A DNA stretch of 55,805 bases from NCBI GenBank assembly GCA_021794835.1, contig JAJYQA010000013.1, positions 1 to 55,805 of the forward strand, read 5' to 3'. The stretch is from Actinomycetes bacterium (lineage in GTDB: Bacteria > Actinomycetota > Aquicultoria > Aquicultorales > Aquicultoraceae). The position numbers and the translations under genes were made by a program. Below, piece by piece: positions 36,272-44,900 of the stretch (position 1 is the stretch's first letter; every line of letters starts with the position of its first letter). The notes beneath the pieces were generated by a model. The model saw only the letters and a list, made by a program, of their open reading frames with translations, made no database searches and had not been told where the DNA came from.

Positions 36272-37300
36272 TTAGCCCAATTTTAGATTTGGGATCGGAT
36301 TGGCCTCAAGAGACACCCTATCGCCGGCGAGATATCTGTAGTAGCCGGCCACCGCAATCATAATAGCGTTGTCGGTACAGAGAAAAGCGTGCGGGTAGTA
36401 AAGCTCTAGGCCCTCGTTTTTTGTCCCATCAATCATGCGCTCGCGAAGATAGCTGTTTGCGGCAACTCCCCCCGCCAATACAATGGTTTTAACATCCTTA
36501 TCCTTTGCAGCCTGGATTGTTTTTGCGACAAGCACGTCTGCAATGGCAGCCTGAAAACTCGCAGCTAGATCATGCAGCGGAAGCTCGCGTGCGTCCAGGT
36601 TCAAATGCGAGACGTAGGTGAGAACGGATGTCTTTAAACCGCTCAAGCTAAAGTTGAGGTCTCCTGTCTTCATCATCGCCCGGGGGAACGGTATAGCGTG
36701 TGGGTCTCCATCTTTAGCCATCTGGTCGATTATGGGCCCACCGGGATAACCCAGGCCCAAAAATGCGGCTATCTTATCGTATGCTTCACCCACTGCATCA
36801 TCAAGCGTCTGGCCCAGCACCTCATACTTGCCGAAGTCCTCCATGTAGACAAGCATGGTGTGCCCACCCGAGACAATTAACGATACAAGAGGCAGCTTAA
36901 GGTCGGGATGGTCAATAAGATTGGCGTAAATATGCCCCTCAAGATGATTTACCCCAACAAGTGGCAGGTCCTTGACGTAAGATATAACCTTGGCCGAGCC
37001 CAAGCCCATAAGAAGGGCACCGACTAGCCCGGGCCCTATGGTCACAGCCACGGCGTCCAAGTCCTCATAAGCCAGGTTCGCCTTAGCCATCGCCTCATCA
37101 ATGATAGGATTTAGCATCTCGAGGTGTTTTCTTGAAGCTATCTCGGGCACAATCCCGCCGAACTTTTGGTGGAACTCAATTTGTGATGCAACAACACTTG
37201 AAATAACCTCACGGCCATCTCTTACAACCGCCGCACCAGTTTCATCGCATGACGTCTCGATACCTAATATATGTACGTTTCTGCGTGGATTCTCGATCAT
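36272..37300 (-). CDS. tsaD: tRNA N6-threonylcarbamoyladenosine transferase TsaD
   Basis: Transfers threonylcarbamoyl to A37 of ANN-decoding tRNAs, working with TsaB and TsaE. 342 aa. ASKHA-fold markers: HILGIETSCDETGAAVV, the metal-binding histidines in VNHLEGHIYANL, VSGGHTMLV, LDDAVGEAYDK, GLGYPGGPIID and VLAGGVAANSYLR. The ATG follows the rimI stop directly. All four genes of this set (tsaE, tsaB, rimI, tsaD) are contiguous here. Confidence 0.97.
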   Translation of the reverse strand: MIENPRRNVHILGIETSCDETGAAVVRDGREVISSVVASQIEFHQKFGGIVPEIASRKHLEMLNPIIDEAMAKANLAYEDLDAVAVTIGPGLVGALLMGLGSAKVISYVKDLPLVGVNHLEGHIYANLIDHPDLKLPLVSLIVSGGHTMLVYMEDFGKYEVLGQTLDDAVGEAYDKIAAFLGLGYPGGPIIDQMAKDGDPHAIPFPRAMMKTGDLNFSLSGLKTSVLTYVSHLNLDARELPLHDLAASFQAAIADVLVAKTIQAAKDKDVKTIVLAGGVAANSYLRERMIDGTKNEGLELYYPHAFLCTDNAIMIAVAGYYRYLAGDRVSLEANPIPNLKLG

Positions 37301-37819
37301 TTAAGCACTTCTTCCTTCAAGGTCCCTTCTTATTTCACCAAAGAGCTTCTTATAGTAATCACTGGTTATATCCCCGGTCCAGAATATAAGCGCGTCCTCG
37401 TAGTTGTCCGTGTAATAGCCCTTGCGAAGCCCCTTCATCCTAAAACCAAATTTTATATAAAGATGCTGGGCCTTAGCGTTTGATTTGCGCACTTCAAGTG
37501 TCAAATTTCTGATGCCTCTTTGCATAACCGCTTCAATCGCTGAGAGCATCAGCCTCGTAGCTATCCCTCTGTTCTGATAAGGTAAATCAACTGCAATATT
37601 GGTTATATGGGCTTCATCAAGTACATAATACAGGCAAATAAAGCCCACAATTCGCTCGCCTACCTGAGCAACCAGGCACAAATTATGATGATTGCCAAGC
37701 AACTCTCTTTGAAAGGTGAGCTTGCTCCAAGGAGCTGAGTGCGAACGCCGCTCGATGTTGTAGACCTCCTCAACGTCGGTCATCATCATCTGGCGAATCT
37801 CTGGCCTCATTGTAATCAC
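37301..37819 (-). CDS. rimI: Ribosomal-protein-alanine N-acetyltransferase RimI
   Basis: GNAT acetyltransferase, about 172 aa. The acetyl-CoA loop is VDLPYQNRGIATRLM, followed by NLTLEVRKSNAKAQHLYIKF and GFRMKGLRKGYYTDNYEDAL, the usual RimI features. A GTG at 37819 with GGGGTGA upstream is the likely start. Between tsaB and tsaD, its usual place. Confidence 0.92.
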   Translation of the reverse strand: MITMRPEIRQMMMTDVEEVYNIERRSHSAPWSKLTFQRELLGNHHNLCLVAQVGERIVGFICLYYVLDEAHITNIAVDLPYQNRGIATRLMLSAIEAVMQRGIRNLTLEVRKSNAKAQHLYIKFGFRMKGLRKGYYTDNYEDALIFWTGDITSDYYKKLFGEIRRDLEGRSA

Positions 37820-37825
37820 TAAGTT

Positions 37826-38533
37826 TCACCCCTGATGACGTTTTCCCCACATCTCCTCGGCTTGAGACAGTCTAACGTAAATTGGCGTAAGTTGGTATAG
37901 CTCATCAAAATCCTCCGCTAAAATCCGTGGCTTTGCCAAAAGAATCAGGTCGGATGCTCTTGGCCACCAGCTTGCCTCCGGAGCAAAATCGGCCTTGCCG
38001 CCAAGCACCGAGGCTATAATACCGGAATATAGCTTTAACGAATCCCCCGCAAAAACAATATTCCCGTAGCCCTCAATCAATAAAACATTAGCTAACTCAT
38101 CTGGCTTAATAGCCTTAAATTCTGTTAAGCGACTTACTTTACCATCGTCTGCCTTATAAAAGGCCGTATAAACCTCGCCCCTTTTAGCGTCTATAACTGG
38201 ACAAATAAGCGACTTGTCTCGTGCATTGCGTTGGGCGATCGCATCTAGACTTGGGATACCAATAATAGGAATCTTAAGCATTTGGGCGAAAGTGCGGGCC
38301 ATTACCATGCCTATGCGAAGCCCAGTGTAAGAACCCGGTCCGCTCCCGATAACAATAATCTCGACATCCTGGATTCTCAGACGAGACTTGCTTAAAAGAT
38401 CGCCTATCGTTGGGATAAGTTTAGCCATGTGACCTCTCGGAAGCCAAAGATCCGCTTCGTTTATGATTCCTGCTTCATCGCCAACTGCAATAGTCAGCAC
38501 AGGGCTGGATGTATCAAAGGCAAGCGTCAGCAA
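37826..38533 (-). CDS. tsaB: TsaB, partner protein of TsaD
   Basis: Inactive ASKHA paralogue that forms the core of the t6A complex with TsaD. The N-terminus LTLAFDTSSPVLTIAVGD and GSGPGSYTGLRIGM are diagnostic. I prefer the TTG at 38533, just after the tsaE stop with GGGGGAA upstream, giving about 235 aa; the frame is open to 38581, overlapping tsaE. Confidence 0.92.
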   Translation of the reverse strand: MLTLAFDTSSPVLTIAVGDEAGIINEADLWLPRGHMAKLIPTIGDLLSKSRLRIQDVEIIVIGSGPGSYTGLRIGMVMARTFAQMLKIPIIGIPSLDAIAQRNARDKSLICPVIDAKRGEVYTAFYKADDGKVSRLTEFKAIKPDELANVLLIEGYGNIVFAGDSLKLYSGIIASVLGGKADFAPEASWWPRASDLILLAKPRILAEDFDELYQLTPIYVRLSQAEEMWGKRHQG

Positions 38534-38534
38534 T

Positions 38535-39002
38535 TTATTCCCCCGGTCGCCATTTTTCAAATTTTTCTTGCCAGGCATCACCGTATGGCGATATTTCTAT
38601 GCGGCGAAAGTTGTCGTCGACCAGCCTTAAAATCTTTACATCAAGGCGAATGTCCGGCAGAAGTTCCTCAACTTTATCTCCCCACTCGATAACAGTTAGA
38701 CCATCCCCATAAAAATACTCATCAAACCCAAGCTCTTCAAGCTCATCTGGAGAGAATAGCCGGTAAACATCAAAATGATAAAGTGGAAGCCGTCCCTCCC
38801 CATATTCCTTAATAATGGTAAATGTCGGACTGGTAACAGGCTCGATAATACCCAGGCCGGCGGCAAGTCCTTTTGTAAAGACCGTCTTGCCGGCCCCTAA
38901 ATCACCACTTAAGTTGATAAGGTCGCCTTTAGATAAGACGATAGCTAGCTTACTTGCCAGCCCCCAAGTCTCCTCAGGCGAATGAGAGATTACTGGATAC
39001 AT
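38535..39002 (-). CDS. tsaE: TsaE, ATPase of the t6A system
   Basis: P-loop ATPase needed for t6A formation. Walker A is GDLGAGKTVFTKGL; PVTSPTFTIIKEYGEG and YHFDVYRL are family blocks; VIEWGDKVEELLP follows. The true start is most likely ATG 39002 (MYPVISHSPEETW). The frame is open to 39068, but that adds MKILNLIGYWLLG, which is translated repeat DNA and is shared with an unrelated gene at 46649. Confidence 0.92.
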   Translation of the reverse strand: MYPVISHSPEETWGLASKLAIVLSKGDLINLSGDLGAGKTVFTKGLAAGLGIIEPVTSPTFTIIKEYGEGRLPLYHFDVYRLFSPDELEELGFDEYFYGDGLTVIEWGDKVEELLPDIRLDVKILRLVDDNFRRIEISPYGDAWQEKFEKWRPGE

Positions 39003-39024
39003 TTTCTCGTCACTTTGTTCCTCG

Positions 39025-39095
39025 AAAAAGCCAAGTAGCCAATAGCCAATAAGATTTAGTATTTTCATTGGCTATTTGGCTATTGGCTACTTCCA
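39025..39095. repeat. Dispersed TTGGCTATTTGGCTATTGG repeat, imperfect palindrome
   Basis: AGCCAAGTAGCCAATAGCC on the left and GGCTATTTGGCTATTGGCT on the right flank AAGATTTAGTATTTTCATT. An almost identical block occurs at 46610-46670. It may fold as a hairpin. Confidence 0.7.
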
Positions 39096-39107
39096 ATCTA
39101 GACCTGC

Positions 39108-39713
39108 TTAGAACAGTCCCATCTGCTCTGCTTCCGGCCCGCGCATAACTTCAGGCTTCTCTTCCAGATATTCCTTTAGCTTCTTAAAATCCTCGGCCAG
39201 CGGCTCCAAATTTGCTCGTGAGTGAAGTGCAGCTGCCGGGTGGTAAATCGGCACCACAAAATAGCTGTCTTTTTTAAATTTTTGCCCATGAACGCGCCCC
39301 ATTGAAACATCTTTCAACCCCAGGATAACCGCGGATGCGAAGCGTCCTAGAGTTGCAATCACCTTGGGCTTGATCTCCTTTATCTGCGTAAAGAGGTATT
39401 CGTTCGTGCAGACCTCGATCTCCTCGGGTTTGGGATCGCGATTCTGGGGCGGCCTGCATTTCACAACGTTTGTTATATAGACATCTTCGCGTTTTAGTCC
39501 AATAGACTCTAGAAGCTGGGTTAAAAGCTTTCCGGCGGCACCCACGAAGGGCTTTCCTTGTTTGTCCTCGTAGAATCCAGGACCCTCACCAACAAAAACA
39601 ATATCGGCGTCTATATTGCCATCGCCAAAAACTACCTGGGTGCGTCCCTGCTTTGCCAACGGGCAAAGCTCGCAGCCCTTCGATGATTCAGCCATACTGG
39701 TAAGTTTTGTCAT
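39108..39713 (-). CDS. Family 4 uracil-DNA glycosylase
   Basis: Iron-sulfur uracil-DNA glycosylase that removes uracil from DNA. CELCPL near the N-terminus and CRPP...EVC provide four Cys for the [4Fe-4S] cluster; the active-site block is FVGEGPGFYEDKQGKPFVG; YHPAA is near the end. About 201 aa from ATG 39713 (MTKLTSMAESS), which has AGGTGATGG upstream; the frame is open to 39758. It follows the FmdB-like gene by eight bases. Confidence 0.92.
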   Translation of the reverse strand: MTKLTSMAESSKGCELCPLAKQGRTQVVFGDGNIDADIVFVGEGPGFYEDKQGKPFVGAAGKLLTQLLESIGLKREDVYITNVVKCRPPQNRDPKPEEIEVCTNEYLFTQIKEIKPKVIATLGRFASAVILGLKDVSMGRVHGQKFKKDSYFVVPIYHPAAALHSRANLEPLAEDFKKLKEYLEEKPEVMRGPEAEQMGLF

Positions 39714-39721
39714 TCCATCAC

Positions 39722-39937
39722 CTATTTTCCGCATGTAGCACAATTTGTACTTGAGCAATTACTGCATATACCACTTGAGCTCGTTCTCCCGCCGGACGAG
39801 AATCCAAATGAGGAAAAGAGCTTTTTAACTTCACCGCCACCGCAATTTGGGCATATCAGAGGTTCATTTATTGAAGACTGGACAAGCCTTTCAAAAGCTA
39901 TATCGCAATTTACACATTTAAATTCGTACAGAGGCAC
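39722..39937 (-). CDS. FmdB-type zinc-ribbon protein
   Basis: Small regulatory-type zinc ribbon of about 71 aa: PLYEFKCVNCDIAFE then ICPNCGGGEVKKLFSSFGF, with further Cys near the C-terminus (GICSNCSSTNCATCGK). The family is common next to housekeeping genes and has no settled function. The start is the GTG at 39937 with GGAG upstream; the frame is open to 40048, but the added residues do not fit the family. Confidence 0.85.
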   Translation of the reverse strand: MPLYEFKCVNCDIAFERLVQSSINEPLICPNCGGGEVKKLFSSFGFSSGGRTSSSGICSNCSSTNCATCGK

Positions 39938-40144
39938 GTTAAATCTCCAAAAAGAACCTAAAATTACTGGACGTATAGTAAATTTTATCAATTTTGCGAA
40001 GGATAGCAAAGTAGAAGCAAGGCAAATTTCCCAACTGCAAATTATCAAACATTGGCACCTTGGAACTTTGGCACTTCTAGACCAAAAGCAGGGCTTTGGC
40101 CCTGCTTTTGCATTCTACAATCGAAAATCGTAAATCGACAATTT

Positions 40145-40570
40145 CTAGTCTCTCTGCCAATTCACGCGGACGAACTCGGCATCACGCAACCACTTAATCA
40201 TAAGATTACCGCTAAAAGCCTTTTCAAATTCTCTTCCTATACGCTCTGCCAAAGATGTATCCGTTGTCTCAACAGTTAGGCCATCCCCATTTTCTTTCAC
40301 ATTATATACTCTCGCAGTAACGTTGCGATGGAGTTGCCTATCGGCAATATTGTTGATCAAATTTACTGCTTCGTCGAAGTGATTTTTCAAAAAAGTCCCC
40401 TTGAGCGTTACAACACCGTCTACTCTTCTTTTCTCGATTCGCTGATGTCCTGGGCAGAGAGCACGCTCTATCTTCCTATTCCGCATGAGCCTTGTGTATT
40501 CTCCCTCATCGTAGAACCATTTGTGTCCATCAAATACTGCCATGCATCTCGAACAGATCTTTGTACTCAT
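40145..40570 (-). CDS. Cys-rich protein resembling the BCAM0308 family
   Basis: About 141 aa. N-terminal zinc-binding pairs (ICSRCMAVFDGHKW and ALCPGHQRIEKRRVDG) are followed by VVTLKGTFLKNHFDEAVNLI. I recall this layout in the BCAM0308 family, of unknown function and related in part to NMD3-like zinc ribbons. ATG 40570 has AAGGAGGT upstream; an ATG at 40588 is in frame. It stands alone between an apparent repeat region and the lipoprotein gene. Confidence 0.65.
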   Translation of the reverse strand: MSTKICSRCMAVFDGHKWFYDEGEYTRLMRNRKIERALCPGHQRIEKRRVDGVVTLKGTFLKNHFDEAVNLINNIADRQLHRNVTARVYNVKENGDGLTVETTDTSLAERIGREFEKAFSGNLMIKWLRDAEFVRVNWQRD

Positions 40571-40706
40571 GCATTCTACCTCCTTCAAACACGCGAAAGT
40601 CCGCGCCTTTCACATCCTAAATAAAATAGTTTAGAGTGGTGTTGAAATAATATTTGGTCTTGTATTAGCTAAAGCCCTAGACATCGCCTCCTTTTCAATG
40701 GATTTG

Positions 40707-41258
40707 TTAAGGTTTAACTGTAATACCAATCTCAACTTCTTTATCTCTTAAACCGCCTGCCATGATCTTACCGAAAACATTGTAATTACCGGGGGCAATT
40801 ATTTTTCCGGTCGAATCTTTCAATGGCCACTCAGCATCGTACGATATGCTTTTGCCCGGCTCTACAGTGACGGTCTCGATGTTCTGCGCAAACACCTTCC
40901 CGTTCGACCACCGCCAAACCTTTTGGCCTGAGACTCCTGTGACGCGGACGTCAAATTTTTGAGCTGAAGTGAAAATAAGTTCGCGGGACTCCGAGCCCAT
41001 GTTTTCAACTGAAAGCTTTAAATGCAGTGGTTCGTTTAATTTTACTTGATTGGATGAAATGACAATGGAGATTTTTAAGTTATCGACTATCCTATCGGCC
41101 TTTGTGTTCCCGACTACAGGACTCGCCCCTTTACCTTTCGGATTTTGGACATCTGGCTTTTTACTCGAAGCTTGCTCGCTTCGACAACCAGCGGCAAAAT
41201 AAACCGCACCAAGTAGAATTACTGCTACGATTGCTATAGCTATCCGCAAAGCGGACAT
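40707..41258 (-). CDS. Lipoprotein with BsuPI-like domain
   Basis: N-terminal signal IAIAIVAVILLGAVYFAAGC with a lipobox Cys near residue 25, so it is likely anchored outside the membrane. Residues 58-183 look like the BsuPI / intracellular proteinase inhibitor domain (Ig-like): SIVISSNQVKLNEPLHLKLS, FDVRVTGVSGQKVWRWSNGK. The target is unknown. AAGGAG precedes the ATG. It follows alr by three bases, so the two are probably co-transcribed. Confidence 0.75.
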   Translation of the reverse strand: MSALRIAIAIVAVILLGAVYFAAGCRSEQASSKKPDVQNPKGKGASPVVGNTKADRIVDNLKISIVISSNQVKLNEPLHLKLSVENMGSESRELIFTSAQKFDVRVTGVSGQKVWRWSNGKVFAQNIETVTVEPGKSISYDAEWPLKDSTGKIIAPGNYNVFGKIMAGGLRDKEVEIGITVKP

Positions 41259-41261
41259 CGA

Positions 41262-42380
41262 CTACTCCTTGTATACCCGTGGAACGCGTCCATTTATCAT
41301 GCAAACAATTTCGTAATTTATAGTGCCTAGAATTGCTGCAAGCTCGTCGACGCTTATCTCTTCGCCGCCCTGGCGACCGATTAGGACCACTTCGTCATCA
41401 ACCTGAGCTATCGAGTCGGAACCTAAATCAATCATAAACTGGTCCATACAGATGTTTCCTACAGCCCGATACCTTTGTCCACCTACAAGGACTTGCGCCT
41501 TATTCGAGAGAAGCCTCGGGTATCCGTCGCCGTATCCTGCGGGGACTGTGCCGATCTTCGTATCGCATATCGCCCTGTATGTTCTGTTGTAGCTTACACT
41601 CTCGCCGCACGCAAGCCCCTTTACAAAGGATAATCTAGCTTTAAGAGAAAATGCAGGTATTAAGTTAATCCTGCCTTTTGTCTCTTTAGATGGATGAAGA
41701 CCGTACATAGAGATACCGATTCTTACCATGTCAAAATAAGAGCCCGGATGTAGGTACACAGCCGCGCTGTTTGCCGCGTGCTTTACCGGCGGACAAATCC
41801 CATCGCTTGTTAATTCTTCAAGAAGATATTGGAACTTTCTTAGTTGGTAATCGGTATAATCACTTTCCGGATTATCTGCATCGGCAAAGTGGGTAAATAT
41901 CCCCTCTACCTCAAGGCCGGAGAGTTCTCTTAGTTTTCGTATAAAGGAGACGGTACTTTCTGGAGTAAGGCCAACCCGGTTCATGCCGGTATCAACCTTT
42001 ACATGAACTTTTGCTTTTCTGCCGCGCCTAGTCGCCTCCTTGGATAACGCTTGCGCCAGGTTTAGTGAGAAAATAGTTGCAGTTAAACCATTTTCAAGAA
42101 TCAAGGGAACTGCATCGATTGACGGCTCGGAAAGTATAAGGATGGGCTGAGTAATACCAGCTCCTCTAAGCTGGGCACCCTCCTCGGGAAGTGCGACCCC
42201 CAGCCATGCTGCACCGGCCTCGCAGGCCGCCTTTGCAACTTGAACAGCTCCGTGCCCATAGGCGTTTGCCTTAACGACAGCCATTATTTCAACTTGCTCA
42301 CCGACTACCTTCCTGGCCTCTTTTATATTGTGCTTAATCGCCGAAAGATCTACCTCGGCCCATAAGGGTCTGGTTGTCAT
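41262..42380 (-). CDS. alr: Alanine racemase
   Basis: PLP enzyme supplying D-alanine for the cell wall. 372 aa. The PLP Lys is in AVVKANAYGHGAVQVA, the partner Tyr region in RIGISMYGLHPS, and VGNICMDQFMIDLG is near the end. The start overlaps the stop of the CBS gene by one base (TAATG). Confidence 0.97.
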   Translation of the reverse strand: MTTRPLWAEVDLSAIKHNIKEARKVVGEQVEIMAVVKANAYGHGAVQVAKAACEAGAAWLGVALPEEGAQLRGAGITQPILILSEPSIDAVPLILENGLTATIFSLNLAQALSKEATRRGRKAKVHVKVDTGMNRVGLTPESTVSFIRKLRELSGLEVEGIFTHFADADNPESDYTDYQLRKFQYLLEELTSDGICPPVKHAANSAAVYLHPGSYFDMVRIGISMYGLHPSKETKGRINLIPAFSLKARLSFVKGLACGESVSYNRTYRAICDTKIGTVPAGYGDGYPRLLSNKAQVLVGGQRYRAVGNICMDQFMIDLGSDSIAQVDDEVVLIGRQGGEEISVDELAAILGTINYEIVCMINGRVPRVYKE

Positions 42381-42847
42381 TAGCCCCTGCTTATCGCTCT
42401 TACGATATCACCCTTGGTTACAATCCCAACCACTCTGTCGCCTGACATAACCGGTACCCTGCCTATATCTTTCTCTACCATTAGTGTGGCAATATCCTCG
42501 ATACTTGTACCCTCACCAACCGTTATAACTTCCATCGTCATAACATCAGCAACTTCAGCGCCAATCGCCTTTTTAAACTCTTCCTCAAAATGCTCTAGAC
42601 TGCCTGGTAGATAAAGGTATCCGTCTAGAAGCTCAATATATGTTGGGAAACGAAGGCGGACGTCCTGCACTATTAAATCACTCTCAGTTACAATCCCAAC
42701 CAAGCGCCCATTACTGTCTAAAACAGGCGCCCCACCGATATCCTTTTCGGCCAATATTTTGGCGGCCTCTTTCACCGACATAGTCGGGGTAAACGTTATC
42801 GGGTTTTTAGTCATTATATTTTTTGCAGTTTTTCTAAGCTCTGTCAT
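42380..42847 (-). CDS. Two-CBS-domain protein
   Basis: 155 aa made of a CBS pair: MTKNPITFTPTMSVKEAAKI with GGAPVLDSNGRLVGIVTESD, then VMTMEVITVGEGTSIEDIAT with GRVPVMSGDRVVGIVTKGDI. Such proteins sense adenine nucleotides or similar ligands. Coupled to alr by overlap; the ligand is unknown. Confidence 0.92.
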   Translation of the reverse strand: MTELRKTAKNIMTKNPITFTPTMSVKEAAKILAEKDIGGAPVLDSNGRLVGIVTESDLIVQDVRLRFPTYIELLDGYLYLPGSLEHFEEEFKKAIGAEVADVMTMEVITVGEGTSIEDIATLMVEKDIGRVPVMSGDRVVGIVTKGDIVRAISRG

Positions 42848-42935
42848 ATCATTTTATCCTTAGTAGTTGCCCAACTCATCGGGTGCATCTTTGCCCCATA
42901 AATAGGGCAACTATAATTCAATCGTAATTCGACAT

Positions 42936-44459
42936 TTACAAGATCCAAGTGATTGCCTCCGGCAGGTAGTTGATAACATCTGATGCCATCAGACAATACT
43001 CGCTTACATCCTCAACCGCGATATCCGCTGCAAGGCCATGCAGATAGACCGCAACAGATGCTGCATTATAAACAGTAAGTTTTTGCCCTATCAGGGCAGC
43101 TATAAATCCGGTTAAAACATCCCCTGTCCCCGCTGTTGCAAGCCCCGGATTTCCCGTCGTGTTAATTGTCGAATCGCTTGCTTTGCTTATTATCGTCCTT
43201 GAGCCCTTCAAAACGGCAACCACTCCAAACCCATCAGCTGCCCGCTTTGTAAAACCAACCGGATCATCCAAAATATCTTTCGTTGTTACGCTGAACAAGC
43301 GAGCCATCTCGCCGGGGTGCGGCGTTATTACCGTTGCCGCCTTTCTTTTCGCAAAAACATCGGTGTGCCCGGCAATTGCATTTAGCGCATCGGCATCTAT
43401 AACCATGGGCTTCTCGATCCTGCCGACAAGCTTTCGTACCAGCTCTTCCGTCTCGGGGTGTCGCGTAAGGCCAGGTCCGATCGCAATCACATCGTATTCC
43501 GATGAAAGTTTAAGCAACGAATCGTAGGCGGCCAATGAAAGAGTCCCGGCATCCGTTTCGGCTTGCGGACGCACGATCGCCTCAGTAAGCGACATGTTTA
43601 GGATAGGCGTAATTCCCTCCGGGGAGGCAAGAACGACAAGTCCGGCTCCCATTTTGTAAGCTCCATGGGCAGTAAGAACAGCCGCGCCGCTCATTCCCCT
43701 TGACCCCGCGATGACCAAAACCTGACCGACTGATTTTTTATGCGCGTTTATATCCCTTGCGGGAAAAATCTCGTAGGCACCTGTCCTATCAAGATGTCTG
43801 AAAGTGCTGTACTCGTTGATAAGGCTTTCCGGTATACCTATATCGGCAACCACCCACTCCCCAGTATATTCCGCGCCGGGATGAAGCAACATGCCGATTT
43901 TCGGCACGCTAAAAGTAACTGTTACATCCGCGACAACTCCAACACCGTGGACCTTTCCAGTATCCGCCTCAAGCCCCGAAGGCAAATCCACAGAGAGAAC
44001 TAACTTCTGGGACTCATTAATGCGCTCTATAACATCAGCTGCGGGGCCTCTTACCGCCCCTTTAAGACTAAAGCCGAAAATGGCATCAATCACAAGGTCG
44101 GATTTAACCAGTACCTCATCAAGAAAGCTAAGATCAGGGTTGGTTACCAGGTTGACTTCCGGCGGTACTTTATCAAAAGCCTCTTTTGCTACCGGGGGAT
44201 AGGCATCCCTTTCCGCAAGAGAAATAGCGGTAACCTTATATCCTGATTGACTTAAGATTCGGGAGGCGACAAACCCGTCACCGCCGTTGTTGCCCTTACC
44301 GCACACAACCAAGACGTCCCTGGGTTCGGGCAACATCCGCTTGACCTCCTCGGCTACGGCCTGTCCTGCTCTTTCCATGAGCAATCCCGTGTTTAAGCCA
44401 AAGGCGGCTTCGGCCTGCTCTTCTATTTTAAGCATCTCACTGCTTGTGACTGCTCGCAA
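42936..44459 (-). CDS. nnrD: Bifunctional NAD(P)HX epimerase / dehydratase
   Basis: Repairs hydrated NAD(P)H. The N-terminal YjeF_N epimerase domain has VVCGKGNNGGDGFVASR; the C-terminal ribokinase-like dehydratase has VIAGSRGMSGAAVLTAHGAY, VITPHPGEMARLF and GNPGLATAGTGDVLTG. 507 aa, fused form. The start is a TTG at 44459, only four bases after acpS, with GGAG upstream. The usual actinobacterial place beside acpS and alr. Confidence 0.95.
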   Translation of the reverse strand: MRAVTSSEMLKIEEQAEAAFGLNTGLLMERAGQAVAEEVKRMLPEPRDVLVVCGKGNNGGDGFVASRILSQSGYKVTAISLAERDAYPPVAKEAFDKVPPEVNLVTNPDLSFLDEVLVKSDLVIDAIFGFSLKGAVRGPAADVIERINESQKLVLSVDLPSGLEADTGKVHGVGVVADVTVTFSVPKIGMLLHPGAEYTGEWVVADIGIPESLINEYSTFRHLDRTGAYEIFPARDINAHKKSVGQVLVIAGSRGMSGAAVLTAHGAYKMGAGLVVLASPEGITPILNMSLTEAIVRPQAETDAGTLSLAAYDSLLKLSSEYDVIAIGPGLTRHPETEELVRKLVGRIEKPMVIDADALNAIAGHTDVFAKRKAATVITPHPGEMARLFSVTTKDILDDPVGFTKRAADGFGVVAVLKGSRTIISKASDSTINTTGNPGLATAGTGDVLTGFIAALIGQKLTVYNAASVAVYLHGLAADIAVEDVSEYCLMASDVINYLPEAITWIL

Positions 44460-44463
44460 AAAT

Positions 44464-44841
44464 CTACTCCGTTCCCACAGCTATCGCTGAGGCTACCGCC
44501 GATTCATGACTAAGGGATAGGCTGATAAAAATATCACAGATGCCCACTTCTTTGGCGAGCTCCGCTGCACTGCCGCTTAGGCGAAGATACGGCCTGCCCC
44601 ACTTGTCACGACGGACCTCAAAATCCGTCCATTTTACGCCACGCATTCCGGTTCCAAGTGCTTTTACTGCAGCTTCTTTCGCTGCAAACCTGGCTGCAAA
44701 GTGCAGGTGGGGGCGGCGCCTGCTTAGGCAATAATCCCTTTCAGATTCGGTAAAGATACGTTCGGTGAACCTCTTGCGGCGACTTATTGCCCGTTCTATA
44801 CGGGTTACTTCGACAATATCGATACCAATTCCTTTAATCAT
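44464..44841 (-). CDS. acpS: Holo-[acyl-carrier-protein] synthase
   Basis: Moves phosphopantetheine from CoA to ACP. GIGIDIVEVTRIERAI with the metal-binding Asp, FTESERDYC, and FAARFAAKEAAVKALGTGM are diagnostic. ATG 44841 (MIKGIGIDI) with AAGGGG upstream gives 125 aa; the frame is open to 44874. Confidence 0.95.
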   Translation of the reverse strand: MIKGIGIDIVEVTRIERAISRRKRFTERIFTESERDYCLSRRRPHLHFAARFAAKEAAVKALGTGMRGVKWTDFEVRRDKWGRPYLRLSGSAAELAKEVGICDIFISLSLSHESAVASAIAVGTE

Positions 44842-44900
44842 AGCGCCCCTTTTGTTGGTATTGCTTGATTGCATCTTACCACATCATCCCTCTTATGATA